Below, piece by piece: positions 22,583 to 33,582 of a DNA stretch of 64,000 bases. Each line of letters opens with the position of its first letter. Position 1 is the stretch's first letter. The stretch is taken from positions 30,187,250 to 30,251,249 of the forward strand of contig OZ023274.1 in NCBI GenBank assembly GCA_964007475.1, read 5' to 3'. This DNA comes from Hybos culiciformis (lineage: Eukaryota > Arthropoda > Insecta > Diptera > Hybotidae). The position numbers and the translations under genes were made by a program. Under the pieces are notes generated by a model, which was given only the letters and a program-made list of their open reading frames with translations, did no database searches and was not told the origin of the DNA.

Positions 22583-23136
22583 TTTTTATGTAATATGTAA
22601 AATAATGTATATATGTATATATGTAAAATAAGTGTAAATAATATTTGAATTGAAGTGTAAATATAATAATAATAATGTAACTAATAAATAATGTATATAA
22701 TAATATAATAATTAATATAATATAATAATTAATATATATAATTGAAAAATTTATCTGGATATTTGATAATTATTGAAATTCTTCAATAATTGATAAATTT
22801 TGTACAATAATTGTTGAAAATTTTAATTGTTGAATAATAAAATGTTAAGTGGTAAATAAATGTTGAATAATAAATAGAATTTAATTGTTGGATAATAATT
22901 TTGTTGAATAATAATTGTTGAACAATTATTGAAAAAGTGTTGAATAATAAAACTGGGATAATTGTTCAATAATTGTTGAAAAATGTTCAAATGTTGAATA
23001 ATGTTAAATTGATTTCAATTATTGAAAAAGTTTGGATAATAAATTAAATAATAATAAATATTGAATAATAATTTTGGATAATATGTTGAATAAATTCTTC
23101 TTCAGATTGTTGTTGTTTTGGATTGATTGTTCAGGT

Positions 23137-23148
23137 TCGGGGTCACCA
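23137..23148 (-). other. Primer-binding site (tRNA-Trp type) of the CsRn1-like gypsy
   Basis: Two bases inside the 5' LTR the minus strand reads TGGTGACCCCGA. This complements a tRNA 3' end TCGGGGTCACCA, which is the tRNA-Trp acceptor end in insects. It agrees with the clade call from gag. Confidence 0.7.
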
Positions 23149-23150
23149 AT

Positions 23151-23419
23151 TATAATGGTAGATATTATTTATTTTATAAATAATTATTTATACCATTATT
23201 TTTTTTTATTTTTTTTTAAATTGAATAATAATTATAATAAAAAAATATTTTTTTTTATAATTTTTTAATTTTTAAATTTATTGAGTCTCTTTACTAAGAA
23301 AGTATATTTATATCTGAACTAAAATTAATATATATATTCTAACAATTATTAAAATGTAAACATGATTAAAACTTAAAATTAATAAAATGAACTGTAAAAT
23401 AAATAAATGAACCACTACA
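23151..23419 (-). repeat. 5' LTR of the CsRn1-like gypsy
   Basis: 269 bp, the promoter-side LTR on the minus strand, followed by the CTAT flank at 23420-23423. It matches 18333-18584 over its whole length apart from short T/A-run insertions. Confidence 0.9.
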
Positions 23420-23604
23420 CTATGCTACTTTACTACTAAGAAATTTATGTTATTTCATTATGACTAATTCTATATTTTTATCAAAACATTTAATATAGGA
23501 AAAAGCTAAAACCTATTTGACTTCTTTAAAACTAAAATACTAGCTTCTAACTTACATAATAATTAACTATTCTAAGGGAAATATTTACAAAAGGATATTG
23601 GGAA

Positions 23605-24347
23605 TTATACAATATTTGCAAAATTAATTATTTCAGGATTTTCCGATCTTATGCATCTTTCGTTGAAATTAAAACTTAATTCATTAATTTTTTCGTATAT
23701 CGTCTTTGCTTTAACCAAAGAATGTAAAATCTCAATTCTAGTATATCTGGGTCTAGAACCTGAAGAACCTGAAGTAGGACGAGTAACTTCGTTGATTAGA
23801 CTTGTAAGTCCAAATGATGCCAATAAAACAAATAATTATCTACCAAAACATTTGCAGCCAGAATAAAATCACCTAAAATAACTAAATTACCTGAATGTAC
23901 AGAAGACAATAATTCATTAAAATTATCCAAAAAAAATTCGTTAGCAAAACCATGCAAACGATAAATGCATATGAAACAATATTGCTCGTTATCAATCGTA
24001 CACTTAACCATCAAAGCATCAGCACCAGGAAAATTACATGAACTAAAAATACAATTAAAATCAGATTTAATAAAACGTGCAACACCACCCACAGAATATG
24101 TATCATTACATGAAACATAAAAATCATAACCAGGATTCTTAAAATTAGATACTTCATGAGTAAAAATCCAAGTCTCAGATAGAAAAATTATCTGAGGCTT
24201 GAGATAAAAACTTTCCAAATGAACTAAAAAATGTTCAAAATTACCTCTAAGTGATCTAATATTTTGGTGTATAACAAAAACACCTTTGTCATTTAATTGA
24301 AAAACATTTTCACAATTAGAACTACATAAATTAATTACTGTGAACAA
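23605..24347 (-). pseudogene. LINE-C ORF2: endonuclease N-terminal part joined to a C-terminal remnant
   Basis: The minus frame 24347-23796 carries FVIHQNIRSLRGNFEHFLVH (active-site N), IIFLSETWI (catalytic E), GGVARFIKSDF, FICIYRLHG and NLVILGDFI (part of GDFN, with N lost). The neighbouring frame 23823-23605 begins GLTSLINEVTRPTSG, the segment before the final SDH, then changes character (YTRIEILHSLVKAKT) and stops. The RT domain is absent, so the piece after TSGSSG probably comes from the ORF2 C-terminus across a deletion. Confidence 0.7.
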
Positions 24348-24389
24348 GATTTCCAGGATCAGAATCTAACTCAAAAAAAGACATTTAGC

Positions 24390-25398
24390 ATTAAATAATT
24401 TTAATATTATTAAGATACTCGAAATTTGTCACAGAAAAAATTTTACCACCATCAATTTTTCTAAGCCTAACTGTTGAATTCCTGAACCATACATATTTGA
24501 AACCATTAGCGACCTTAAATTTTTTTGCAGCAGAAATTAATGCTCGCATTTAAGGGATAAGAGCCTCGTTGATGAAAATATTATTTAAACCATACTCAGA
24601 TCCAAAGATGTTTGATTTGAGTTTATCTTTAAATTTACCCTTGTTGGCTAAAACCTCTTCCTGCTTACAATTTGATGAAAACTTGACGCAAATGACCTCC
24701 AAAGATTTAGAATTAAAATTATTATTATTTGATTTAGAATTATTACCAGAGGCACGAGGCACTGAATCAACATTTGAATTCTTCAATTTAACATTTTTCA
24801 CAAAACTCTTTTCAATATCATTTGAAGAAACGTTTAAATTCAAGCCCTTGTTGAATACATTCAGAGCTTTACAATTATCAACATTTAAATTTGGTACACC
24901 GATCAATTCAACTATATTGCCAACATTAACTTGTTCAAGCCTATGAACTTTATTTGACAAATAGTCTACTTGAAAACGAAGCTCAGCATTTTCATCTCTT
25001 AACGCATTGATCTGTTCTAGAGCATTCAAATTCGCATCAGTTAGATCATTCAAACGTTGATACATAATCTCCAAAGTAACAACTGGCGAAGCAGATGAAG
25101 GTTGGGTTAAATTTGAAGATGAATCTTTGACAAGCGGTGAAATTGATGAAGGTTCTATAGTAGTTGAAGTTGATGATGAACCATTCGATTTATTAATCAC
25201 AGTCCCCAAATGTAATTGTTTTCTACGAGCAACATTACATTTCTCGCAACGGAACTGAGTATTTCTTTTCTTAAAAAATTCTATATCGCTTGCAACTAAA
25301 TTCACACATTTAGCGTGCAAAAATAACTGGCAATCTCCGCACTTAATCTTCAACTCCTTACTATTACGTTCAACTCTATCTCCATAAACACAAGGCAT
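24390..25398 (-). pseudogene. LINE-C ORF1 with PHD-like finger, coiled coil and FP25-like C-terminus
   Basis: The 282-codon minus frame starts MPCVYGDRVERNSKELKIKC. A PHD-like pattern follows (C...C..C...HAKCV...RCEKC). A Ser/Thr-rich stretch comes next, then a predicted coiled coil (LNALEQINALRDENAELRFQ), then a Baculovirus-FP-like segment (VICVKFSS, FINEALIP). After an in-frame stop at 24550 the same frame continues MRALISAAKKFKVANGFKYV and ends near 24390. PHD plus FP25-like ORF1 proteins are frequent in insect CR1/Jockey-type LINEs, where they bind RNA. The stop makes this a pseudogene. Confidence 0.75.
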
Positions 25399-25708
25399 TT
25401 TTTAACAAACCGCTGCTAATGATGATAACAATACAAAATAAAAAACCAAATATTGCAAAAATAAAATAAAAGAACAGAATAACAAACATTTAATCTCTCC
25501 AAAATTTACAATACAAAAAAATAAAAAAATTGTTAGCTTGTTGTTAACCCCACAACAGAACAAACTAAACTCATGATTTTATAATGTGCATATATTCTAG
25601 GAGTAACATCTGTTGTGATTGTAATAATAATTTTTGGAACGTAGTTCCTTATTACGCTCTTATGGAAAAATTTATTAAAAATTTGAACACTTTAGTGTCA
25701 GTACATAG
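25399..25708. other. Spacer upstream of LINE-C ORF1
   Basis: Probably LINE-C 5' UTR up to about 25560, then unassigned sequence to the mini-hAT. No ORF of merit. Confidence 0.4.
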
Positions 25709-25715
25709 TGTCGGT

Positions 25716-25839
25716 ACACACGCCGACGCGATCATAGATTTTGAGCGAGCAATGATTTTTTTTTTAGCAGCAGTTCCGAAAAATTTTGAAAATATCGCTG
25801 CTAAGCCGCAGCGATCAAAAATATGATCGCGTCGGTGTC
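25716..25839. mobile_element. Mini-hAT (124 bp) with GACGCGATCA termini
   Basis: The left end is ACACACGCCGACGCGATCAT and the minus strand of the right end is GACACCGACGCGATCATATT. It is flanked by TGTCGGT (25709-25715, 25840-25846), 7 bp of a likely 8-bp duplication. The interior contains the words ATCGCTGC and AGCAGC. A 298-bp relative lies at 53494-53791. Confidence 0.7.
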
Positions 25840-25846
25840 TGTCGGT

Positions 25847-27230
25847 TTAAAATCCAAAATTCTATCAAAGTTATCTATCAATATTATCTGTACAAAATAA
25901 TTCCGATGTTTCACATCTATCAAACGTCCCGCCGGCTCTTGTATTTTTTATTGAACTTTGTATGAAAATTGATAAACTTAAATTTTATTTCAATTTATAA
26001 AATATTTATAAAATAAAATATTTAGTAAATATTAATTTTTTATTATTAACTAATTAATATTTTATAGTTCAAATAAAATTTAGATTTTCATACTAATTTC
26101 AATGTTAATAAAAATCTTGTATAATTTTTTCAGTATTATTTTGCCAATATAAAGGCGCTTTTCGGTACCAAGGCAAGTCAAGTCATCTGCCGGCGTTAGA
26201 TATTTCGATACTTTGCCATTTTGGCTATGATATTTGTTTTTTTTTGTGTTGTAAACAACAAAAACAAAAAATTAAAATTTATAAGTAAATTAACAATACC
26301 TGTTAATTTTTTTAAAGTTTAAATAATGAGTCGACGCCTTCGCATTTTATATGATTTGATAAAAATGTAAACAGTCCCTTTCGCGGCAAATAAACAGTCC
26401 CTCTCGCGGCAAATGATAATAGTTTTTTATTGAACGTTGTATGAAAATTGATAAACTTAGAGTCACAATTTCTAAATTGAGGACGTAATTTTCTGCATTC
26501 TATATAATCTGCTAAAATCAACTACTTATAAAATAATATTTGGCTGACTGAAACCAAAAACTTATAATAATACGTGACCGACCGAATTTTCTTACCCATT
26601 TTTGCCGCTTTTTTCTTTTCTATACAATTTTAGTTTTTGAATTCACTTAAAAGTAGACCTACAAATTTAGTTTGTTATGGGAAATTTGAAATTTCGCTTT
26701 GCAGAATTTTAAGAAGTAAAATTGAATTTGTGATCGGCTTTAGGACAAAATTATTTCATTTTTTTAAATAACAGCAGTAAAATCGTGTCGTTCACAAATT
26801 AAAAAATCTGGAATATTAAATCCGATTTCAATTTTTTCAATAATCACTAATAAGTGAACAGACTCTTAGTTTTAGCTTTTTGAATTTTCGATGTCAAAAA
26901 AGATCTTCGAAATTAGAAAAAACAGTCTAAAATTGCTCCTTAAAAAAGGTTTCTTTAAATGAAAAAAATTCAAAATTAGAGAAAACTGGGAAAAGTAGAA
27001 AAAAGTTTCTTTTTAAATTAATAAAATTTTGAATTGATAAAAAATGAAAATTACTTATATGTACGCTAAGGAACTACGTTCCAATCTGGTGTCCCATGAC
27101 AGCTCTTTTGTTTTTTCTTTTTATTTATGATATCCCTATAAAAATTTTTTGTTTAATCTTTTCTCGAATTTAGAGGTTGGGTCAAAATTGATTAATTCGC
27201 TTGTATTCGCTTGTATATTGTAAATTGTTA
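25847..27230. other. AT-rich intergenic stretch with small duplications
   Basis: Two diverged copies of TTTTTATTGAAC(T/G)TTGTATG continuing AAAATTGATAAACTT lie at about 25944 and 26424. CAGTCCCT(T/C)TCGCGGCAAAT is tandemly doubled at 26373-26413. A relative of the 604-2038 element's right arm is at about 26670-26720. No gene is recognised. Confidence 0.4.
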
Positions 27231-27244
27231 GTTATAATCATACA

Positions 27245-28418
27245 CAGTGCTGTCGTTTTCAATTTTCATAAAGCAGTAGAAATTCAAAAAAAAGGGCAGT
27301 AGATTAGAAAAAAAAGCAGTAGATTTTTAACCAATAAAGCGGTTGAAAAAGTTTTTACTTTTGAGCTCGACTTCTTTCTTGCCTGTTTCTACAAAAAAAA
27401 AAAAAAAACATCTTTTAAATTAAATATTTACATATTATCACAAATTTTTAAAGAAATTCAAATTGATTTTTCCTCCTTGGCTAGTAAAACCTGCTAATAA
27501 AATTAATGCTACATTTACACCTAATGGACAAACTGCCATTATGATGCCATTTTGTACCATTAGCGTTCCCATTGTTTAATGGTGGCTAATGAGGGCTTGT
27601 TGTTATTGTTCTTTTAAACTAAAAGAGCTTAATAATAAGTAGCTTGATAATAAGGAGAAATATAAAAACATAGTTGGAGTAATAATAAGAAAAATATACA
27701 ACATAGTTGGCGTGATAATTAGGAAAATATAAAACATAGAAGGGGAGATTTTAAGATATCGAAGAAGATATGTTGGAAGACGTGGAAGAGTTGTTAAAAA
27801 AAAACAAAATCAGAAAACAGACGGAAAAATTCAAATGTTTGCCACTCATGCCATTAAAGTGTAAACGTAATGGCAACATCTTACCATTTTACGGTGCTAC
27901 CATTTAATGGAAAGGCCATTTTTGAACATTAATTATTCTATAGTGTGAACACTTTCCATTTCAATGGCAACACAGAAATTAATGGACATTTTTACCATTA
28001 GCCATTAGGTGTAAATGTAGCACAAGACTCCAAATCATTTTCTTTGGTTTTTAAAAAAAAAAATCAGTATTAATAAGTTGTCTCCACTCTAATTCCTCAA
28101 CATCATCTACATCTTCAACAAAATTAGGGAACGCTTTAAGCAAATGTACTAAAGAGGATCCCAAATTCTTTGGATCTATAATTTCAATCTGCTTTAAAAA
28201 AGGGTCATTAAAATTAAATCCTTCAAAAATCTAATACTTTAAACAGTTTTGTTATCATCATAGACCATAACAAGTAAAATAGCTTAAGAGAAATATTTAA
28301 AAATGATTATTAATGAGAAAGAACGAAAAAGCAGTAGATTTTATCAAAAAGCAGTAGGGCAGTAGATAATATCAAAAAGCAGTAGATCTACTGCTAAAGC
28401 AGTAGAACGACAGCACTG
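27245..28418. mobile_element. Inner hAT-type element with GCAGTAGA word arms, 8-bp duplication
   Basis: Ends CAGTGCTGTCGTT on both strands. Perfect duplications, ATCATACA, lie at 27237-27244 and 28419-28426. The word AAAGCAGTAGA is repeated in both arms (27271-27345 and 28327-28408). The CAGTGCTGTC terminus is shared with the hAT end at 311. It landed inside the outer element's terminal repeat, so it is younger. Confidence 0.9.
27507..28023. mobile_element. Innermost inverted-repeat element with ATGGCATT/CCATTAATGG words
   Basis: The left end is TGCTACATTTACACCTAATG and the minus strand of the right end is TGCTACATTTACACCTAATG, a perfect 21-22 bp inverted repeat. The interior is filled with TGCCATT, TACCATT and AATGGCA words in both orientations. 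A clean target duplication is not obvious (AA shared). It lies wholly inside the GCAGTAGA element, making a three-level nest. Confidence 0.8.
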
Positions 28419-28911
28419 ATCATACATCGCAATCCTCACTCATTTCTCATAAAAACTCATTTGTTTTAACTTTTGAGTGAGGAATAAGGAGCCAAATGAA
28501 ATGAGTGAGGAAATGAGGCAGTCCTCAAAAGTTTATTTTGTTTATGTTTTGTAATAAAATGAAAAGAATAAAATAAAAAGAAAACAAGAAAAAAAATACT
28601 GGGTTTGATTATAAAAATGAAGCGAGTCGATGATCCGGCTGGCTGATTGATTTACATGTTTCAATCCATAATACATAAGCGATAGCGCCGACAAAAAAAA
28701 TCTTGTAATGCAAGCTAACTTTTATCAACATAACCCAGAATATTAATAGGCCTAACTAGTCCTCATTTCTTACTCACTCACTCACAACCATTTGAGGAAA
28801 TGAGGCAAAAATGAGGTATAAATGATTACCTCAATTGAAGCAAAAAAGTGAGTAACAAATGAGAAATTGCGATGTATGGTTATAATCAGTAAGATTATCT
28901 TTATATTTTAA

Positions 28912-31608
28912 CTAGCTGTACCCGCACACACGTTGTTGTGGAACACACGTTTTAAGTGAAATTTTTGTTGTCAGATTGATGAACAATTATAGGAGCTAGT
29001 TATTTTATAAATTTGGGAAAATATATAAGAAGAATTAATATTTATCATTTCTACTTATTCAACACTTAAATTGTATGAAATCTAATGATATCCTTCCCTT
29101 AAACAGGTTTCCAAACCAAATTTGTGTTTTTATTCATTTCCGCTTTTTTTGAATCAAATTTGAATGAAATCGGACGAACTTTTGCAGTCCTCGCCGGGAG
29201 GGGTTTCTGGGAGGCCATTCAAATTTTAAAATATCCTATAACGACCCCGAGACAAAGAGACGGTGTAAATTTCGAAACGATCGGTTGAATGGTTCAGTTT
29301 CTAATATTTAATATTTGATTTCTATATATGTTGAAAAGGCTTCTAAAAAGAGGGGGCCAAATTTTTTGTTACGAAATTCGTGTATTTAATCATTTTTATG
29401 TACCAAATTTAAATGAAATCGGACAAACTTTTGAAGTCCTCCCCTAGGGTAAGAGGTCAATAAATTTTTTGTTACGAAATTTGTGTCTAATCATTTCCTA
29501 TTTTCACGTGTCAAATTTGAATGAACTTTTGAAGTCTGCCCTAGAAAGGTCGCTGAGTTGAAGGTCAACAAATTTTTTGTTACGAAATTTGTGTGTAATC
29601 AGTTCCTCTTTTTACATACCAAATTTGAATGAAATCGGACGAACTTTTAAAGTCCGAGGCGAGGTCCCTGGGTAGGAGGTCAACAAAATTTTTGTTACGA
29701 AATTTGTGTGTAATTATTTCCTCTTCTTACGTACCGAATTTGAATCAAATCGGACGAACTTTTGAAGTCCGCCCCCATGGGAGATCCCTGGGTAGGAGGT
29801 CAACCAATTTTTTGTTACGAAATTTGTGCGTGTTATCAGTGCTCTTTTTACATACCAAATATGAATGAAATCGGACGAACTTCTGAAGTCCGCCCCAGGG
29901 GAGGTCTCTAGGTAGGACGTCCCTGGGTAGGAGGTCCCTGGGTAGGAGGTCCCTAAGTGGGAGGTCCCTGGGTAGGAGGTCCCTGGGTAGGAGGTCAACA
30001 AATTTTTTGTTACGAAGTATGTGTGTAATTATTTCCCCTTCTTACGTACCAAATTTGAATCAAATCGGACGAAATTCTGAAGTCCGCCATCATGGGAGTT
30101 TCCTGGGTAGGAGGTCCCTGGGTAGGAGATCCCTGGGTAGGAGATCCCTGGGTAGGAAGTCCCTGGGTAGGAGGTCGCTGGGTATGTGTGTAATTATTTC
30201 CCCTTCTTACGTACCAAATTTGAATCAAATCGGACGAACTTTTGAAGTCCGCCCCCATGGGAGATCCCTGGGTAGGAGGTCAACCAATTTTTTGTTACGA
30301 AATTTGTGCGTGTTATCAGTGCTCTTTTTACATACCAAATTTGAATGAAATCGGACGAACTTCTGAAGTCCGCCCCAGGAGAGGTCTCTAGGTAGGACGT
30401 CCCTGGGTAGGAGGTCGCTGGGTAGGAGGTCAACAAATTTTTTGTTTCGAAATTTGTGTGTAATTATTTCCTCTTCTTACGTACCGAATTTGAATCAAAT
30501 CGGACGATCTTTTGAAGTCCGCTCCCATGGGAGGTCCCTGGGTAGGAGGTCGTTGGGTAGGAAGTCAACAAATTTTTTGTTTCGAAATTTGTGTGTAATT
30601 ATTTCCTCTTCTTACGTACCGAATTTGAATCAAATCGGACGATCTTTTGAAGTCCGCTCCCATGGGAGGTCCCTGGGTAGGAGGTCGTTGGGTAGGAAGT
30701 CAACCAATTTTTTGTTACGAAATTTGTGTGTGTTATCAGTGCTCTTTTTACATACCAAATTTGAATGAAATCGGACGAACTTCTGAAGTCCGCCCCAGGG
30801 GAGGTCTCTGGGTAGGAGGTCCCTGGGTAGGAGGTCCCTGGGTAGGAGGTCCCTGGGTAGGAGGTCAACAAATTTTTTGTTACGAAGTTTGTGTGTAATT
30901 ATTTCCCTTTATTACGTACCGAATTTGAATCAAATCGGACGAACTTCTGAAGTCCGCCATCATGGGAGGTTCCTGGGTAGGAGGTTTCTGGGTAGGAAGT
31001 CCCTGGGTAGGAAGTCCCTGGGTCGGAAGGCCCAGGGTAGGAGGTCGCTGGGTAGGAGGTAAACAAATTTTTTTTAACGAAATTTGTGTGTAATCACATC
31101 TTCTTTTTACATACCAAATTTGAATGAAATCGGACGAACTTTTAAAGTCCTCCCCGAGGCGAGGTCCCTGGGTAGGAGGTCAACAAATTTTTTGTTACGA
31201 AATTTGTGTGTAATTATTTCCCCTTCTTACGTACCAAATTTGAATCAAATCGGACGAACTTCTGAAGTCCGCCCCCATGGGAGGCCCGTGGGTAGGAGGT
31301 CCCTGGGTAGGAGGTCGCTGGGTAGGAGGTCAACAAATTTTTTGTAACGAAATTTGTGTGAAATCAGTTCCTCTATTTACGTACCAAATTTGAATGAAAT
31401 CGGACGAACTTTTGAAGTCCGCCCCGGGGGAGATCCCTGGGTAGGAGGCCAATCAAATTTTAAAATAGCCTATAACGACCCCCGACCTGACACAATGACA
31501 TGGTGAAAACGATCGTTTGAGCGGTTTAGGAGCCTATTCGGAACAGACAAACAGACAAACAGACAAACAGACAAAGGGACAACTTCTGCTTTATATATTA
31601 GATATAGA
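28912..31608 (+). repeat. Hierarchical satellite within an RTE/SINE-like repeat
   Basis: It begins ACTAGCTGTACCCGCACACA and ends in a (CAGACAAA)n run (31539-31576) and TATATATTAGATATAGATA. These two ends are a widespread insect repeat signature, probably of RTE/SINE type. Between them a unit of about 120 bp (AAATTTGAATGAAATCGGAC...AATTTTTTGTTACGAAATTT) recurs a dozen or more times. Inside each unit a 15-bp subunit, AGGTCCCTGGGTAGG, varies from one to six copies. The ORFs in it are repeat artefacts coding SLGRR or TSYPG runs on opposite strands. Confidence 0.8.
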
Positions 31609-32437
31609 TACTTCTCCATGGTAGTGTAGAATCTTGATTAGCAACATAATAATTGTAAGTTTTAAGCGCGCTTTACACATTGGCCAATTTGTAATCTTGT
31701 AATCTTTTTTTAGTCAAACTAGAACGAGAAAGCGATAAATAAACAACAACAACAAACATATAAATCTTAATATTATTTCCTTTTATAGTAAAATTGAACG
31801 TCAAACATAAACAAATTTTATAGCAAATTTAGACAGCTTTAAAATTTCAAAACATTAAAAACATTAATTTTGTTTTATCTCAAATTATTTCGAAATGTAT
31901 AACAGTATAGTAATTACATTTTTTTAATTTACTAAATTCAATTTTTTTTTTATTTAGAAATAAATGGACAACATAATAATAATTGTCAGAAACTATCAAA
32001 TACAAATTATAAAAATAGATTACAAAAAAAGACACAAAAAAAAAAACATGCGTGTGCCGTGTACGCGCGGGGGAAGTTATACTTCTTATTCGTATTCGTA
32101 ATGTGGAAATAAAATACAACAACAAGTACGTATTTCAGCTAATTTCACGACGCTCACACTGACATTGTAGCAGTCAAATCTTTTTTTAAGAGAGAAATTA
32201 CTTGTATGTACTGATAAAAGAATTGGTCAGATATAATTTTAGAATATTTTTTTGAAAGATTGTCACATTTTTTTAATATTTGTCTTTCCGGTAACTGAAT
32301 AATGTTTTTTGGTACAAAAATTAAACAAGTTTGTTCTATTTCAACTATTTCAACTGTTCTATTTCAACTTTTTTTTTGAATCAGTAGGTTGATTGTCCAC
32401 GAGCCGCCGCTGATATATATATATATACGCCGCAAAT

Positions 32438-32490
32438 CCCACTGACCAACCACCAGTCCACCCGCCCGCCCGCCGCCCCCCACCACCCTC
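32438..32490 (-). repeat. GC-rich core, copy 1
   Basis: The minus strand contains GGTGGTGGGGGGCGG, ACTGGTGGTTGGTC and AGTGGGATTTGCGGCG. The same words in the same order occur at 44100-44150 and 47579-47622. The surrounding sequence is different at each place. Confidence 0.8.
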
Positions 32491-32547
32491 GCTTGTTGTG
32501 CCGATTCTGATTGGTTCACGTCATCTGCACTTTAGCCTCAAATTTTT

Positions 32548-32860
32548 AGCGGACATATGTCATTTTCCAAAATGTCATTTGTCCGCGATTGCTTTTTTTA
32601 ATTTTTAGCGGACAAATGTCATTTTGCAAAATGTCATTTGTCCGCGATTGATTTTTTAACTTTTTAGCGGACAAATGTCATTTTGCAAAATGTCATTTGT
32701 CCGCGATTGATTTTTCAGATTTTTAGCGGACAAATGTCATTTTGCAAAATGTCTTTTGTCCGCGATTAATTTTTATCGCGGACAAAAGACATTTTGAATC
32801 GCGGACAAATGTCATTTTTATGTCCGCGATACAAAAACAAATCGCGGACAAATGTCCAAC
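32548..32860. repeat. Tandem palindromes GCGGACAAATGTCAT...ATGTCATTTGTCCGC
   Basis: Four to five tandem units of about 62-64 bp each consist of GCGGACAAATGTCATTTT, a central GCAAA, and the reverse complement ATGTCATTTGTCCGC. AT spacers (GATTGATTTTT) separate them. Each unit can fold into a near-perfect hairpin. The last units are rearranged, ending ATCGCGGACAAATGTCC. Confidence 0.9.
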
Positions 32861-33582
32861 CCCCAACAACAAGTACGTATTTCAGTTAATTTCACTTCGC
32901 TGGCCGCTGCATAGCAAGAATACCACGCGCATATGTTTGGTACTACCGACTCACTTTCTTTCTCTCTCCTCGCGTATGTGTTCGGCGTGGGTGTTTCGGA
33001 ATTTAGAAATTTAATTTCGAAATTAAATAAATTTCGAATACTAATGTCATTCAAGAAACGTTTTGTCTCTGGAATAAAGTGTATTTTGGTTTTTTTTAAT
33101 TGAGCTAATAATTTTTTTTTATGTTAAAAAATGAAAACAAATATTAATTAAATTAGTCAAAAAAAAAACAAATTTCGTGCGGGAACCTTTTTTTCAAATA
33201 AATAAATAAATAAATAAACTACGTAATTCGTTTTTAAAATAAAAAATAATTTCCGGAAAAAAAAACTAAAATCGTCGGTAAATTAAAAAAAAGCCTTAAA
33301 TTTTTTTCAATGTGTTTGTGCCAAAATAATAATAAAAAGAAATAATAAAAAAATAATAATAATACATTTTTTTTTTTATTTTGTATGTATTTGTGCGTTA
33401 AACGTTAAATTTTTTGCAAGTCGCATTAGAAGTATAACTTCAAAAAATACGCTGTTTGTACAGCTACAACTTAGTTTTTGTATCTTCTGTCCTGTTTTGT
33501 TTTGAGATCTTTTTTTTAAGGCAGTGTGTAAATCGCGCTTAAATGTTTTTTACGATTTTAGCATAACATAAATTCATTGTAT

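Larger units (their letters stand above)
18333..23419 (-). mobile_element. Ty3/gypsy LTR retrotransposon, CsRn1-like
   Basis: Two near-identical LTRs (18333-18584 and 23151-23419) are flanked by CTAT duplications (18329-18332, 23420-23423). The minus strand gives gag, protease, RT, RNase H and integrase, with a primer-binding site matching the 3' end of tRNA-Trp and a purine-rich tract before the 3' LTR. The gag zinc finger is of the C..H..C..C type. A tRNA-Trp primer plus a CHCC gag finger are known marks of the CsRn1/Kabuki clade. Stops and frameshifts in pol make this copy inactive. The 520-bp leader between LTR and gag (22583-23130) is full of the word TTGTTGAATAATAA. Confidence 0.88.
18241..25400 (-). 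mobile_element. LINE-C, internally deleted non-LTR retrotransposon carrying a gypsy insertion
   Basis: Read on the minus strand: ORF1 (25398-24390), endonuclease start (24347-23825), an abrupt jump to what looks like the ORF2 C-terminus and stop (23824-23605), 3' UTR, then the tail. The 3' end reads CAGCTTGAAAATAAATGAA followed by a (GAATTT)n tail at about 18244-18268. The gypsy element 18333-23419 sits in the 3' UTR with a CTAT duplication. RT is missing, so an internal deletion of about 2 kb must have occurred. Confidence 0.7.
27239..28878. mobile_element. Outer hAT-type element with CTCATTT word arms, 8-bp duplication
   Basis: Ends CATACATCGCAAT (right end on the minus strand CATACATCGCAAT). 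Perfect 8-bp duplications, GTTATAAT, flank it at 27231-27238 and 28879-28886. The arm words are CTCACTCATTT and its complement AAATGAGTGAGG (28436-28530 and 28755-28865). Its left terminus is split six bases in by the inner element. No transposase is present. Confidence 0.88.
31664..33536. mobile_element. Inverted-repeat element with AAGCGCG termini
   Basis: The left end near 31664 reads TTTTAAGCGCGCTTTACACA; the minus strand of the right end near 33536 reads ATTTAAGCGCGATTTACACA. The element is about 1.87 kb. No target duplication could be fixed. Inside are a (TA)n run, a GC-rich core (32438-32490), a palindrome array (32548-32860), and a direct duplication of ACAACAAGTACGTATTTCAG at 32117 and 32868 flanking those two parts. 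No ORF is credible. Confidence 0.6.

Noticed and set aside
24569..24946. 125-codon plus-strand frame
   Set aside because: It is antisense to the LINE-C ORF1, which has PHD and coiled-coil features on the minus strand.
29629..31347. Numerous frames coding SLGRR or TSYPG runs
   Set aside because: They arise from a 15-bp repeat whose period is a multiple of three, so frames stay open on both strands.
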